64,000 bases of DNA from Shimia sp051201625 (lineage in GTDB: Bacteria; Pseudomonadota; Alphaproteobacteria; Rhodobacterales; Rhodobacteraceae): NCBI RefSeq assembly GCF_051201625.1, contig NZ_CP179203.1:3348001-3412000 (forward strand), written 5' to 3'. The position numbers and the translations under genes are program-made. Within the stretch, counting starts at the first letter, position 1; every line of letters starts with the position of its first letter. The notes below the pieces were generated by a model, which was given only the letters and a program-made list of their open reading frames with translations, ran no database searches and had not been told where the DNA came from. This document shows positions 37,003-45,497 of the stretch, in pieces.

Positions 37003-37169
37003 TGTCCTTTCATTCTGCCAAGGAGACGATGGCACCCGCACCAAATACTCTGCCTACATACAACGCCGAGGACCTGACCAAGGGCGGCGATCAGGCACAT
37101 ATCGTGCTGGGCGATCAGACATACACTCTGCGGATTACGCGGGCTGGCAAACTGATCCTGACCAAATGA
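37002..37169 (+). CDS. hemP: Hemin uptake protein HemP
   Basis: 55 residues, too short for many gene finders. ATG 37002 lies 9 bases after GGAGG; ATG 36996 is too close. The C-terminal half shows the HemP signature: YNAEDLTKGGDQAHIVLG then QTYTLRITRAGKLILTK. HemP-type proteins accompany heme and iron uptake genes and are strongly iron-regulated. Overlaps neighbours on both sides (TGATG before, ATGA after). Confidence 0.88.
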   Translation: MSFHSAKETMAPAPNTLPTYNAEDLTKGGDQAHIVLGDQTYTLRITRAGKLILTK

Positions 37170-37666
37170 GTATCGCGCAGGATAAAAGAGGCGGCGCACC
37201 TGTCGGTTTCATCACAGAGCTCAGCGGGGTCGAGGCCGCTTCGGTCATCTATCTGCGCATGTGGTGTGGTGGGCCTGAGGCCAAAGCCAGCGTGTGGAAT
37301 GACTTTGCGTCGAGCCTTGGGGCTGATCAGGGTCGCCGCGCAATGAAGTCCTTTGAGGACCTTTGCGGTCTTTGCACCACGCATGGTCGCAGGCCATTGA
37401 TGCGCCACTCCCTGAATTGCAAATGTCTGGGTGCGGACGAGTCCTGCTTTGCCAACTTCATCGCCTGTGCCGCGACGGGTGAACGTGATGATGCCATGTT
37501 GATCGCCACCTTATTGGTACGCCCTGATGTGGCCCCGCTGATCACTGCCCTCGCCACGGATTTCGGCCACGCTTTGATGCGGATGAACCTTGCCGCCCCT
37601 AAAGACATTCGCACCCAGAACGAAGTCGAACCGCTTATACACTCTCACCCGACAACACTTCACTGA
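37166..37666 (+). CDS. Uncharacterised protein in hemP operon
   Basis: ATG 37166 overlaps the hemP stop. 166 residues with no signal peptide. A central cysteine cluster (DLCGLCTTHGRRPLMRH, then CKCLGADESCFANFIACA) could hold a metal or a disulfide, and the C-terminal part is helical. No family recognised. The tight coupling to hemP and the imelysin gene 12 bp later suggest a role in heme or iron handling. Confidence 0.7.
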   Translation: MSIAQDKRGGAPVGFITELSGVEAASVIYLRMWCGGPEAKASVWNDFASSLGADQGRRAMKSFEDLCGLCTTHGRRPLMRHSLNCKCLGADESCFANFIACAATGERDDAMLIATLLVRPDVAPLITALATDFGHALMRMNLAAPKDIRTQNEVEPLIHSHPTTLH

Positions 37667-37678
37667 CAGGATTTACCC

Positions 37679-38941
37679 ATGAAACTTACCTACCTCGCAT
37701 CCACGGCGCTACTCCTAGCACTTGCCACACCTGCCTTCGCCGTTGAGCCTTCTGAGGTCTTGGACAATTATGCCGACATCGCGGCTGCCAAGTATTCTGA
37801 TAGCCTAACGACCGCACAAACCCTCCAGATTGCAGTGAATGCGCTGGTCGCTGATCCATCCGCTGAGGCCCTTCAGGCTGCCAAAAACGCATGGCTGGCA
37901 GCCCGTGTCCCGTATCAACAGACCGAGGTTTATCGCTTTGGCAATCCAGTCGTTGATGACTGGGAAGGTAAGGTGAATGCGTGGCCTTTAGATGAAGGTC
38001 TGATCGATTATGTGGATGCGTCTTACGGCGGGCCATCGGATGAGAACGAATTTGCGGCACTGAACATTGTGGCCAACCCGATGTTCACATTGTCTGGGTC
38101 AGAAATCGATGCAACTGCGATCACTCCTGAGTTGTTGGCGGAAACGCTGCATGAGGCCGATGGTGTCGAGGCCAACGTCGCAACAGGGTATCATGCCATC
38201 GAATTTCTGCTCTGGGGCCAAGACCTCAACGGGCATGGCACAGGTGCAGGTAACCGTCCTTGGACAGATTACGCAGCAGGGAACGATTGCACCAATGACA
38301 ACTGTGATCGCCGTGGTGAATACCTTGTCGCTGCAACCGATCTGCTTGTGTCTGATCTGGAATGGATGGTAGCTCAGTGGGTCGATGACGGGGCTGCACG
38401 TGCCGCCGTGACGGAAAATGCCGATGCAGGTCTTACAGCAATCCTGACTGGCATGGGGTCACTCTCCTACGGTGAGGTCGCTGGTGAACGGATGCGACTT
38501 GGCGTGATGTTGAACGATCCTGAAGAAGAACATTCCTGCTTTGCCGACAACACCCACAACGACCATTATTACGATGGTCTCGGTGTCCAGAATGCCTACC
38601 TCGGAGAATACATCCGCATCGATGGCACATTGGTATCAGGTCCGTCCCTCGCTGATCTGGTTGCCGAAACGGACGCTGGGTTGGACGCCGAGATGCAGAG
38701 CAAACTTAGCGCGACGATGTTGTCGTTGGGGCGCATCAAGACCGCAGCCGAAGCAGGCTTTTCTTACGATCAGATGTTGGAACGTGGCAATGATGCTGGT
38801 GAGGCCCTGATCATGGGCGGCGTGAATGGCTTTATCGACCAGACACGTTCAATTGAGCGTGTGGTCACGGCCCTCAACCTTGATGGTGTTGCGATTGAAG
38901 GGTCTGACAGCCTTGATGATCCAGACGCTGTTTTCCAGTAA
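37679..38941 (+). CDS. Imelysin-family iron-regulated protein (periplasmic)
   Basis: 420 residues with a classical signal peptide (TYLASTALLLALATPAFA). The imelysin GxHxxE motif is GYHAIE at 170-175, preceded by WPLDEGLIDYVDA, with an all-helical tandem-repeat body (DLEWMVAQW, LLVSD). Family members such as ICMP and IrpA are iron-regulated envelope proteins proposed to bind iron or heme. It is followed by bfd, bfr and a di-heme protein in the same direction. Confidence 0.92.
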   Translation: MKLTYLASTALLLALATPAFAVEPSEVLDNYADIAAAKYSDSLTTAQTLQIAVNALVADPSAEALQAAKNAWLAARVPYQQTEVYRFGNPVVDDWEGKVNAWPLDEGLIDYVDASYGGPSDENEFAALNIVANPMFTLSGSEIDATAITPELLAETLHEADGVEANVATGYHAIEFLLWGQDLNGHGTGAGNRPWTDYAAGNDCTNDNCDRRGEYLVAATDLLVSDLEWMVAQWVDDGAARAAVTENADAGLTAILTGMGSLSYGEVAGERMRLGVMLNDPEEEHSCFADNTHNDHYYDGLGVQNAYLGEYIRIDGTLVSGPSLADLVAETDAGLDAEMQSKLSATMLSLGRIKTAAEAGFSYDQMLERGNDAGEALIMGGVNGFIDQTRSIERVVTALNLDGVAIEGSDSLDDPDAVFQ

Positions 38942-38988
38942 ACCCGAATAGGTCTTGTCATCATGGTCAGCCCAAAGGGATGTAGTAA

Positions 38989-39294
38989 ATGATCGTATGT
39001 CATTGTCAGCAAATCAGCGATCACGACATCAACGCAGCCATCGATTGGATGCGGGCGTCGGATGACAAGACCATCATTACCCCAGGCAAAGTCTATCGCG
39101 CATTGGGTAAGGCAGCGGACTGCGGCGGTTGTATGCCGTTGTTCCTGTCCACCATGCGCACCAACGACAACGTAGAAGTACCCCCAATTCAACCCATGCA
39201 GCCGCCTGTTTTGACGGGCATAGCAACACAGGAAGACCCACATGAACGGCGACAAGAAAGTAATTCAGTATCTCAACGACGCACTGCGAAGTGA
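38989..39294 (+). CDS. bfd: Bacterioferritin-associated ferredoxin
   Basis: The first 60 residues form a BFD-like [2Fe-2S] domain with Cys4, Cys6, Cys45 and Cys48 (CHC and CGGC). In known systems it reduces the bacterioferritin core to release iron. The reading frame extends a further 40 residues, unusually long, and its end overlaps the first 53 bases of bfr. Confidence 0.87.
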   Translation: MIVCHCQQISDHDINAAIDWMRASDDKTIITPGKVYRALGKAADCGGCMPLFLSTMRTNDNVEVPPIQPMQPPVLTGIATQEDPHERRQESNSVSQRRTAK

Positions 39295-39727
39295 ACTTAC
39301 GGCGGTCAGCCAATACTGGCTGCACTATCGACTGCAAGAAGACTGGGGCATGGGCCATATGGCCAAGAAATCTTGCGAAGAAAGCATCGAAGAGATGAAC
39401 CATGCGGACACGTTGATTGCGCGTATCCTATTCCTTGGCGGTCATCCGAACCTGCAAAAGCTGGACGCATTGCGGATCGGCCAGACGCCCAAAGAAACGC
39501 TGGAATGCGATTTGGCCGCAGAGCATGGTGCGCGGGATTTGTATATGGAAGCCCGAAAGCACTGTGAAGACGTTGGTGATTATGTGACCAAAAACATTTT
39601 TGAAGAATTGATGACTGACGAAGAAGGTCACATCGACTTCCTTGAAACCCAACTCGACCTCGTGGCCAAACTCGGTGAAGAAAAATATGCGCAGCTTAAT
39701 GCAAGCAAAATGGATGAAGCCGAGTAA
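39242..39727 (+). CDS. bfr: Bacterioferritin
   Basis: 161 residues, the usual length. Ferroxidase ligands Glu18, Glu51, His54 and the late EEGHID pair are visible, and Met52 is the inter-subunit heme ligand. AGGAAG lies 7 bases before the ATG. Forms a 24-mer iron store in the cytoplasm and is served by the adjacent bfd. Confidence 0.95.
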   Translation: MNGDKKVIQYLNDALRSELTAVSQYWLHYRLQEDWGMGHMAKKSCEESIEEMNHADTLIARILFLGGHPNLQKLDALRIGQTPKETLECDLAAEHGARDLYMEARKHCEDVGDYVTKNIFEELMTDEEGHIDFLETQLDLVAKLGEEKYAQLNASKMDEAE

Positions 39728-41252
39728 TTTGCTGCTTGTCACCCTGGTGGCAGGCTCGGTTGCACTGGCCGACAGCCCCGCCGAGGCCCCCGTCTGGGAC
39801 CTCGGTGATCCACATCTGAATGTCATCCCACGCACTGAGAATGAAGCGGTACGAATTGCCGCTGTTACGGCGATCACGACGGACTTCACCACCCCGCATC
39901 GGTTTGAAGATAAGCCAGCAGGTGCGGCGACGGTGCGGGCCATGACTAACGCTGATGCTTTCTCACAGCCTTCGGGGAATATTACCTTCGAAGACCAATT
40001 GGACTTCAGGGTCGGCAACGGGTTGTTCCGCAAACTTTGGGTGTCGTCCCCGTCGTCCACCTTAGCGTCTGACGGGCTTGGGCCATTATTTAACGCACGG
40101 TCCTGTCAGCGATGCCACATCAAAGACGGGCGTGGTCACCCACCTGAGAACGCCGATGATAATTCGATTTCGATGTTCCTGCGTGTTTCGATACCAGCAC
40201 CAACAGATGCTAAAATCGCTGAAATTCAAGATTACATCGCGACCCTGCCAGACCCGAACTACGGGACCCAAATGCAGGACTTTGCCGTGCAGGGCCACGC
40301 ATCAGAGTATCGGCTTGAGATCACGTATAACGAAGAGATCGTGACACTGGCCGATGGCACCGAAGTGTCCCTTCGTAACCCCACCTACACCGCAGCCGAC
40401 TTGGGATATGGCTCCTTGCACCCAGATGCAATGCTGTCCCCACGTGTCGCCCCACAAATGATCGGGCTTGGGCTACTTGAGGCGATCCCCGCCTCTGATA
40501 TCCTTGCGAATGCCGATCCTTATGATTTGGATGATGACGGTATATCTGGTCGTCCCAATGTCGTTTGGTCGGTGGAATTCGATCAGCCGATGCTAGGCCG
40601 CTTTGGCCTCAAGGCGGGCAGCCCGACCATCATGCAACAATCGGCGAGTGCCTTTGCAGGTGACATCGGCATATCCAGCCCTCTGTTCCCCACAGGCGCT
40701 GGTGAATGCACGGCGGCCCAGACCATTTGCCAGAATGCCATCCACGGCGATGAAGACGCCCGTGGCACGGAGATTGACGCCGAAGGTATGGACCTCGTGG
40801 CCTTCTACAGCCGCAACCTCGCAGTCCCAGCACGGCGTGGGGCGGATAACCCTGAGGTTCTGCAAGGCAAGCAGGTCTTTTATGAAACGGGCTGCACATC
40901 CTGTCACACACCCAGCTTTGTGACCCATCGCCTTGAGGATAAGCCAGAGCAGAGTTTCCAACTAATCTGGCCATACACCGACACGCTACTGCATGATATG
41001 GGACCAGCTTTGGCGGACAACCGCCCCGAAGCACGGGCGACGGGGCAAGAATGGCGCACACCACCACTCTGGGGTATTGGACTGACGGAACAGGTCAGCG
41101 GCCACACCTATTTTTTACATGATGGTCGTGCGCGTTCACTGCTAGAAGCAGTGCTGTGGCATGGTGGTGAGGCGCAAGCACAACGGGATGCGGTGATCGA
41201 TATGACCACTGCTGACCGTGAGGCCCTGTTGAAATTCTTGGAGAGCCTATGA
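39714..41252 (+). CDS. Di-heme oxidoreductase (thiol oxidoreductase-like c-type cytochrome)
   Basis: ATG 39714 overlaps the bfr end by 14 bp. 512 residues with a signal peptide (NLLLVTLVAGSVALA) and two c-type heme sites, CQRCH at 131-135 and CTSCH near residue 410. Other family features are GLGPLFNARSCQRCH and the C-terminal HDGRARSLLEAVLWHGGEA. This DHOR family regularly sits between two imelysin genes, so a periplasmic redox step in iron uptake is probable. Confidence 0.9.
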   Translation: MKPSNLLLVTLVAGSVALADSPAEAPVWDLGDPHLNVIPRTENEAVRIAAVTAITTDFTTPHRFEDKPAGAATVRAMTNADAFSQPSGNITFEDQLDFRVGNGLFRKLWVSSPSSTLASDGLGPLFNARSCQRCHIKDGRGHPPENADDNSISMFLRVSIPAPTDAKIAEIQDYIATLPDPNYGTQMQDFAVQGHASEYRLEITYNEEIVTLADGTEVSLRNPTYTAADLGYGSLHPDAMLSPRVAPQMIGLGLLEAIPASDILANADPYDLDDDGISGRPNVVWSVEFDQPMLGRFGLKAGSPTIMQQSASAFAGDIGISSPLFPTGAGECTAAQTICQNAIHGDEDARGTEIDAEGMDLVAFYSRNLAVPARRGADNPEVLQGKQVFYETGCTSCHTPSFVTHRLEDKPEQSFQLIWPYTDTLLHDMGPALADNRPEARATGQEWRTPPLWGIGLTEQVSGHTYFLHDGRARSLLEAVLWHGGEAQAQRDAVIDMTTADREALLKFLESL

Positions 41253-42253
41253 GACGTATCGCCTTAATTCTGTGCATGATGACAGCCCCAAAGGCCGCGA
41301 CAGCAGACACGATCCAAGACATCGTTGACGGGCATATCCTACCAAGGTTCGAAGCTCTCGCCACACAAACATACGCGCTTTCCGATGTGGCAATTATGGA
41401 TTGCGATCCGACTTCTGACGCCTTGAGGTCCGCCTACGGTGACGCTTTCGATGCATGGATATCAGCCAGCCATCTACGCTTCGGTCCAACAGAAGTTGAT
41501 GACCGTGCTTATGCACTGGCGTTCTGGCCCGACAGCCGTGGGGCTACGCCACGCGCCTTGAACGCCCTGCTTGCAGATCAAGACCCCATTGCAGCTTCGG
41601 TCGAAACATATGGCGATGTGTCCATTGCTGCCCGTGGTTTCTATGCCATGGAGTTCCTGTTGTATGACGAGACCCTGATTGCCGTGGGTGAGCAGAAGTT
41701 CCACTGCCAGCTTGTCCAAACGATCAGCGCAGACATAGCTCTTACCACATCGAATATCCTTGAGGATTGGCTGTCGGACTACTCGGGCAAATTGTCCGAA
41801 CCAGCGCCTGATGGCATCTATCGCAGCGACGAAGAAGTGCTGCAAGAGATATTCAAATCTCTTTCAACGGGCCTCCAGTTTACGTCTGAGACCCGCCTTG
41901 GACGACCTCTCGGTACCTTTGATCGTCCACGCCCAACACGGTCAGAGGCCCGTCGTTCTGAGCGTTCGGCCTCGCATGTAATGCTGAGCCTCGCAGCACT
42001 CCAAGACCTTGCCGCGCGCCTTGCAGGAGATGATGAGAACATGGCCACCACACTGGATGCCAGCTTTGATCGAGCAATGTCGCAGCTTGATGACCTTGAC
42101 GATCCAACCTTTGCTGGCGTGGCCGACCCTCAGACGCGCCTCAAGATCGAAGTTCTCCAACAGTCTATTGATACGATCCGTGCCGTAGTTCGCGATGAAC
42201 TAGGGCCAACACTCGGCGTGGCGGCTGGGTTCAATTCGCTGGATGGGGATTGA
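41249..42253 (+). CDS. Imelysin-family protein, second copy, with altered GxHxxE motif
   Basis: Starts in an ATGA overlap. 334 residues with an N-terminal signal-like segment (IALILCMMTAPKAATA). The position of the imelysin motif reads GFYAME at 130-135, so the His is replaced by Tyr while Gly and Glu stay. Helical body similar to the first imelysin but with low identity. Typical partner of the DHOR protein in this operon type. Confidence 0.87.
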   Translation: MRRIALILCMMTAPKAATADTIQDIVDGHILPRFEALATQTYALSDVAIMDCDPTSDALRSAYGDAFDAWISASHLRFGPTEVDDRAYALAFWPDSRGATPRALNALLADQDPIAASVETYGDVSIAARGFYAMEFLLYDETLIAVGEQKFHCQLVQTISADIALTTSNILEDWLSDYSGKLSEPAPDGIYRSDEEVLQEIFKSLSTGLQFTSETRLGRPLGTFDRPRPTRSEARRSERSASHVMLSLAALQDLAARLAGDDENMATTLDASFDRAMSQLDDLDDPTFAGVADPQTRLKIEVLQQSIDTIRAVVRDELGPTLGVAAGFNSLDGD

Positions 42254-42254
42254 T

Positions 42255-43349
42255 ATGGCAATCACCAAGGACGGCCAGACCAATGGACGCCGCCAATTCC
42301 TCGGTGGTCTCTTTGCTGCGGGTTTCATCCCAGCACCGACATGGGCTGATGCAGGGTCACCAGCGTTTTTGTCCGCAGCTGCAAAGCCTGATGGTAGCTT
42401 TGTGCTGTGTGGTATTGGAGCCGACCTCGACATCCGTTTTGAATTGCCACTCCCCGCCCGAGGTCACGCCGCCGCCGCCCATCCAACCCGCCCAGAAGCA
42501 GTCGCCTTCGCAAGACGACCTGGCACCTTCGCCATTGTCATCGATTGTGTGACAGGTGCGCAAAAGGCCATGCTGAGCACACCGACGGGTCGGCATTTCT
42601 ATGGCCACGGAGCGTTCTCATCCGATGGAAGCCTGCTTTACACCACCGAGAACGATTATGAAGCTGGCCGAGGGCGGATTGGAGTTTGGGATGCAAGGCA
42701 TGGATACCAACGCATCGACGAGTGGGACAGCGGCGGTATCGGCCCTCACGACATCAAACGCCTACCTGACACCAACACATTGGTCGTAGCCAACGGTGGC
42801 ATCGACACCCATCCCGATACTGGCCGCACCAAGCTCAACCTTGCGACCATGGCACCCAATCTGGCCTACGTTGAAAATGGCAATGTGGTTGAGATCGCGG
42901 CCCTGCCAACAGCGATGCACAAGAACTCCATTCGCCATCTTGCGATTGGTCTTGAGGGCCAAGTCGCGTTTGGTATGCAGTGGCAGGGCGATGGACCTGT
43001 AGCAGCGCTCGTTGGAACGCATAAACGAGGCCAGCATATTGCTCTCATGCAGGCACCGGCAGATCAGGTGCGGCAGATGAGCGGCTACATCGGCAGTATC
43101 GCTTATTCGAACGATGGGTCCACCGTCGCAGTTACGTCACCCCGTGGAGGTGTGCTCCAACTTTACGAGACTGACACTTTGCGCCTGCTGAACGACACGT
43201 CAATTGCTGATGTATGTGGCATAGCAGTGAATCGCGATTACTTCGTCGCCACGTCCGGAAACGGCACAATCGTTCAAGTTAAAAATATTGCAGGCGCTCA
43301 CGTAGTCCGGCCGCACCTGTCGTGGGACAATCATCTCATCAGTGTTTGA
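42255..43349 (+). CDS. DUF1513 domain-containing periplasmic beta-propeller-like protein
   Basis: ATG 42255 with GGGG upstream; ATG 42243 is an alternative that overlaps the previous gene more. The N-terminus has an RRQFLGGLFAAGF Tat-like signal. The body has regularly spaced strands with HGAFSSDGSLLYTTENDYEAGRGRIGVWD and GIGPHDIKRLPDTNTLVVANGGI, as in DUF1513. Last gene of the imelysin/DHOR operon, a conserved combination. Function unknown. Confidence 0.9.
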   Translation: MAITKDGQTNGRRQFLGGLFAAGFIPAPTWADAGSPAFLSAAAKPDGSFVLCGIGADLDIRFELPLPARGHAAAAHPTRPEAVAFARRPGTFAIVIDCVTGAQKAMLSTPTGRHFYGHGAFSSDGSLLYTTENDYEAGRGRIGVWDARHGYQRIDEWDSGGIGPHDIKRLPDTNTLVVANGGIDTHPDTGRTKLNLATMAPNLAYVENGNVVEIAALPTAMHKNSIRHLAIGLEGQVAFGMQWQGDGPVAALVGTHKRGQHIALMQAPADQVRQMSGYIGSIAYSNDGSTVAVTSPRGGVLQLYETDTLRLLNDTSIADVCGIAVNRDYFVATSGNGTIVQVKNIAGAHVVRPHLSWDNHLISV

Positions 43350-43613
43350 TCGCTGAAGCGGACTTTCGTGCGCTGCGCAGCATTTGCGACTCTGGGCTCT
43401 GAACTGCCATTCGCCGCTCGTCACACCGATGTCCGCAGTGCGGGACAAAACAGTCCTTCGTTCGATTGGTGTGAAGTGGGGCGAACGGCCCAAGACAGCC
43501 AACCACACCAAGCGTCCGCTTCCAGATTAGAGCAAAGCGTTGGCCGAAGCTGGGCAGGTTGGGAATGGAAGTAGCCTACGTTCACCAATAGGCGTCATAT
43601 CGCCCGGTTTTAA

Positions 43614-44339
43614 CTATTGTATGCCCGAATAAACCTGCCGGATAACAACATCGTGCATCATGGTTGCAAGAGTAGTGAGATCAAAAACGGGCCTTTTAAG
43701 CTCGACCTGGAGCCGGTGTGCGTAAGGCGGCAGGTCGGTACATTCCAGTACCACTGCACCAATTTCGGGCGTGTTCTGGATCAGCGCTTGGCCGGCTCTC
43801 AGAACCTCGGCCTCGACCTTGGATAAGTCCATGCTGTCTCGTTCATTTCTCAGGATCACGGTTGCAAACTCTTCGGTGTTTTCTAGGCCCTGCACCGCAA
43901 TCGGTATCCCGGTGCAACCGGCCCCTTCGATGTGCTTGTCAGTCAGTGACGAAGCCGAAGCGGTCAGCACTCCGACCGTTGCGCGGGTCATTTGATAGGC
44001 GAGCGGAACTTGAATCAGAGACGATACGAACACCGGAATTGATACCGCTTCGGCAATCTCTCTTTGAAACATTGCCAAGAAACCACAAGAGCCGGTGATC
44101 GCCCTCACGCCCTGCGCCTCGAGTCGCTTGGCGGCGGTTAGGATGGGTGCCAACATATCCAGTGACGGGTTGTTCAGAAGTTCAGGTACAGTAATGCCAT
44201 GCAGGATCTCGTAGACCATCGTGAACGGCAAGCTAGACGGGTTCTTGATATGGCCAGCTGGCTTGGGGAAATAGCTTTCAAGTGACAAAACGCCGATTGA
44301 AATGCCACAAATGTTCTGACCGCCGGGAAGAATGGTCAT
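43614..44339 (-). CDS. Aspartate/glutamate racemase family protein
   Basis: 241 residues. Two catalytic-type cysteines are visible: ITGSCGFLAMFQ and LECTDLPPYAHRL, the paired Cys of the cofactor-independent racemase/hydantoin racemase/maleate isomerase superfamily. The start ATG overlaps the stop of a truncated CobW frame (TCGATGACC). The family acts on amino acid or dicarboxylate stereocentres; the exact substrate is unknown. Confidence 0.85.
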   Translation of the reverse strand: MTILPGGQNICGISIGVLSLESYFPKPAGHIKNPSSLPFTMVYEILHGITVPELLNNPSLDMLAPILTAAKRLEAQGVRAITGSCGFLAMFQREIAEAVSIPVFVSSLIQVPLAYQMTRATVGVLTASASSLTDKHIEGAGCTGIPIAVQGLENTEEFATVILRNERDSMDLSKVEAEVLRAGQALIQNTPEIGAVVLECTDLPPYAHRLQVELKRPVFDLTTLATMMHDVVIRQVYSGIQ

Positions 44340-44512
44340 CGAGAAATCCTTTTCAGAAGCGGTTGGGGCGATAGGGCGAAACCGAATTCATTGACGATGA
44401 CGGCATATTTCTTGCCATGGCGTACCGTTAGGATCCGGTTGAGAAGCGTGGTCTTTCCGGCACCAAGAAAACCGGTCAATACGGTGACGGGCACTCGAGC
44501 GATCTGGTCCAT
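44336..44512 (-). pseudogene. Truncated CobW/ZigA-type GTPase (N-terminal 45 residues)
   Basis: ATG at 44512 opens a 58-codon frame: MDQIARVPVTVLTGFLGAGK, TTLLNRIL and the segment KKYAVIVNEFGF, the start of a COG0523 metal-chaperone GTPase with intact Walker A. After NEFGF the sequence departs and stops. A full protein would have about 300-400 residues. It lies between the Zur-type regulator and the racemase in one operon, so a Zur-regulated cobW appears to have been deleted internally. Confidence 0.8.
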
Positions 44513-44523
44513 TGTTTATCCTT

Positions 44524-44964
44524 TCAATGGGCTGGCACGCCAGTGTTGCAATCGCTGCATCGGCCATGAATTTCAAGAACTGTGTGGTTCGGGGCAAAAC
44601 CAGTCCGTTCGGATAGGTTTGCAATGCTATGTGTAAATTCAGAAACAACATGCTCGGTGACGTTGCCGCAATCATCGCATATCGCGAAGACGGGGGTGTC
44701 GTGATCATGCCTGCCACAGCAAACCGTCCAAGCGTTGAGGGATTCGATCCGGTGCACCCGGCCATCGTCTAGCAGCTTTTCGAGCGCGCGATAGACGGTC
44801 GTCGAGGCGGTTACCCCGTCTGAGCGAAGGCCGTCTAAAATATCATAGGCCGAGACAGGGCGATGCTGCTCTTTGAGATAACTTAATACACGGTCTGCAT
44901 GGGTGACCCGCTTTGCCTGCTTTTGCAATGTTTTGCCTTTCGCATCTATTGCGCTTGACGTCAT
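44524..44964 (-). CDS. zur: Fur-family regulator, Zur-like
   Basis: 146 residues. Winged helix (RVLSYLKEQHRPVSAYDILDGL...STTVYRALEKLLDDGRVHRI), a CCGRHDHDTPVFAICDDCG region with the CxxC structural zinc site, and a terminal GRCSDC pair. The spacing and the CobW and DUF1636 neighbours favour zinc uptake regulator over Fur. Divergent from the DUF1636-transporter operon, with a palindromic candidate Zur box between. Confidence 0.86.
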   Translation of the reverse strand: MTSSAIDAKGKTLQKQAKRVTHADRVLSYLKEQHRPVSAYDILDGLRSDGVTASTTVYRALEKLLDDGRVHRIESLNAWTVCCGRHDHDTPVFAICDDCGNVTEHVVSEFTHSIANLSERTGFAPNHTVLEIHGRCSDCNTGVPAH

Positions 44965-44986
44965 GTAACATGTGCGATTAATAAAT

Positions 44987-45004
44987 GCAATGTTACAACA
45001 TTAC
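44987..45004. promoter_or_regulatory. Candidate Zur operator
   Basis: GCAATGTTACAACATTAC contains AATGTT-AC-AACATT, a perfect inverted repeat around two central bases, similar to alphaproteobacterial Zur boxes. A related half-site TGTAACAT lies at 44964-44971. The site is 23 bp upstream of zur and about 19 bp upstream of the DUF1636 gene, so it can serve both directions. Confidence 0.72.
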
Positions 45005-45022
45005 ATTAAAGGCTACGAAGAA

Positions 45023-45445
45023 ATGAGTGACGAACACCCAGTCTTGTCGATCTGTATGACTTGTCGGGACGGTCGCGAGGCTGAAACTGGTGCCCGTGGC
45101 GGGTCGCGCCTAGCCGCGGCAATCTACGCACAAATTAGCGAGCAAACTGCAACGGGTGTGACGCTTCGCGGCGTGAAATGCATGAGCCAATGCAAACGCC
45201 CTTGCATTGTATCACTATGCCAAGTTGGCAAGTTCACCTATGTCTTCGGCGATCTTGATCCCCTCGAATTCGCGCACCCAGAAGCGCTGATTGAACTTTT
45301 GGGACGGTACAGCAAGGCTCCTGAAGGCTTTCTCGCGCGGATGGATCGGCCTGAGCTTCTGAGGCCCAATATTCTTGGACGGTTCCCGCCTATCCGCAGC
45401 GCATCGCCACTGGTGTCACGCCTCGATCCAGTCGCTGCGGAATGA
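45023..45445 (+). CDS. DUF1636 family metal-binding protein
   Basis: ATG 45023 gives 140 residues; the open frame to 44972 runs across the operator. Two cysteine motifs, SICMTCRDGRE near the start and GVKCMSQCKRPC in the middle, then FTYVFGDLDP, define DUF1636, a thioredoxin-like ferredoxin-fold family seen with cobalamin or zinc uptake genes. Directly downstream of the candidate Zur operator. Confidence 0.87.
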   Translation: MSDEHPVLSICMTCRDGREAETGARGGSRLAAAIYAQISEQTATGVTLRGVKCMSQCKRPCIVSLCQVGKFTYVFGDLDPLEFAHPEALIELLGRYSKAPEGFLARMDRPELLRPNILGRFPPIRSASPLVSRLDPVAAE

Positions 45446-45497
45446 CCTGCGATCAGGCAATCTGCCATGAGCCGGGGCAGAAAATTAGGATTCAGAC

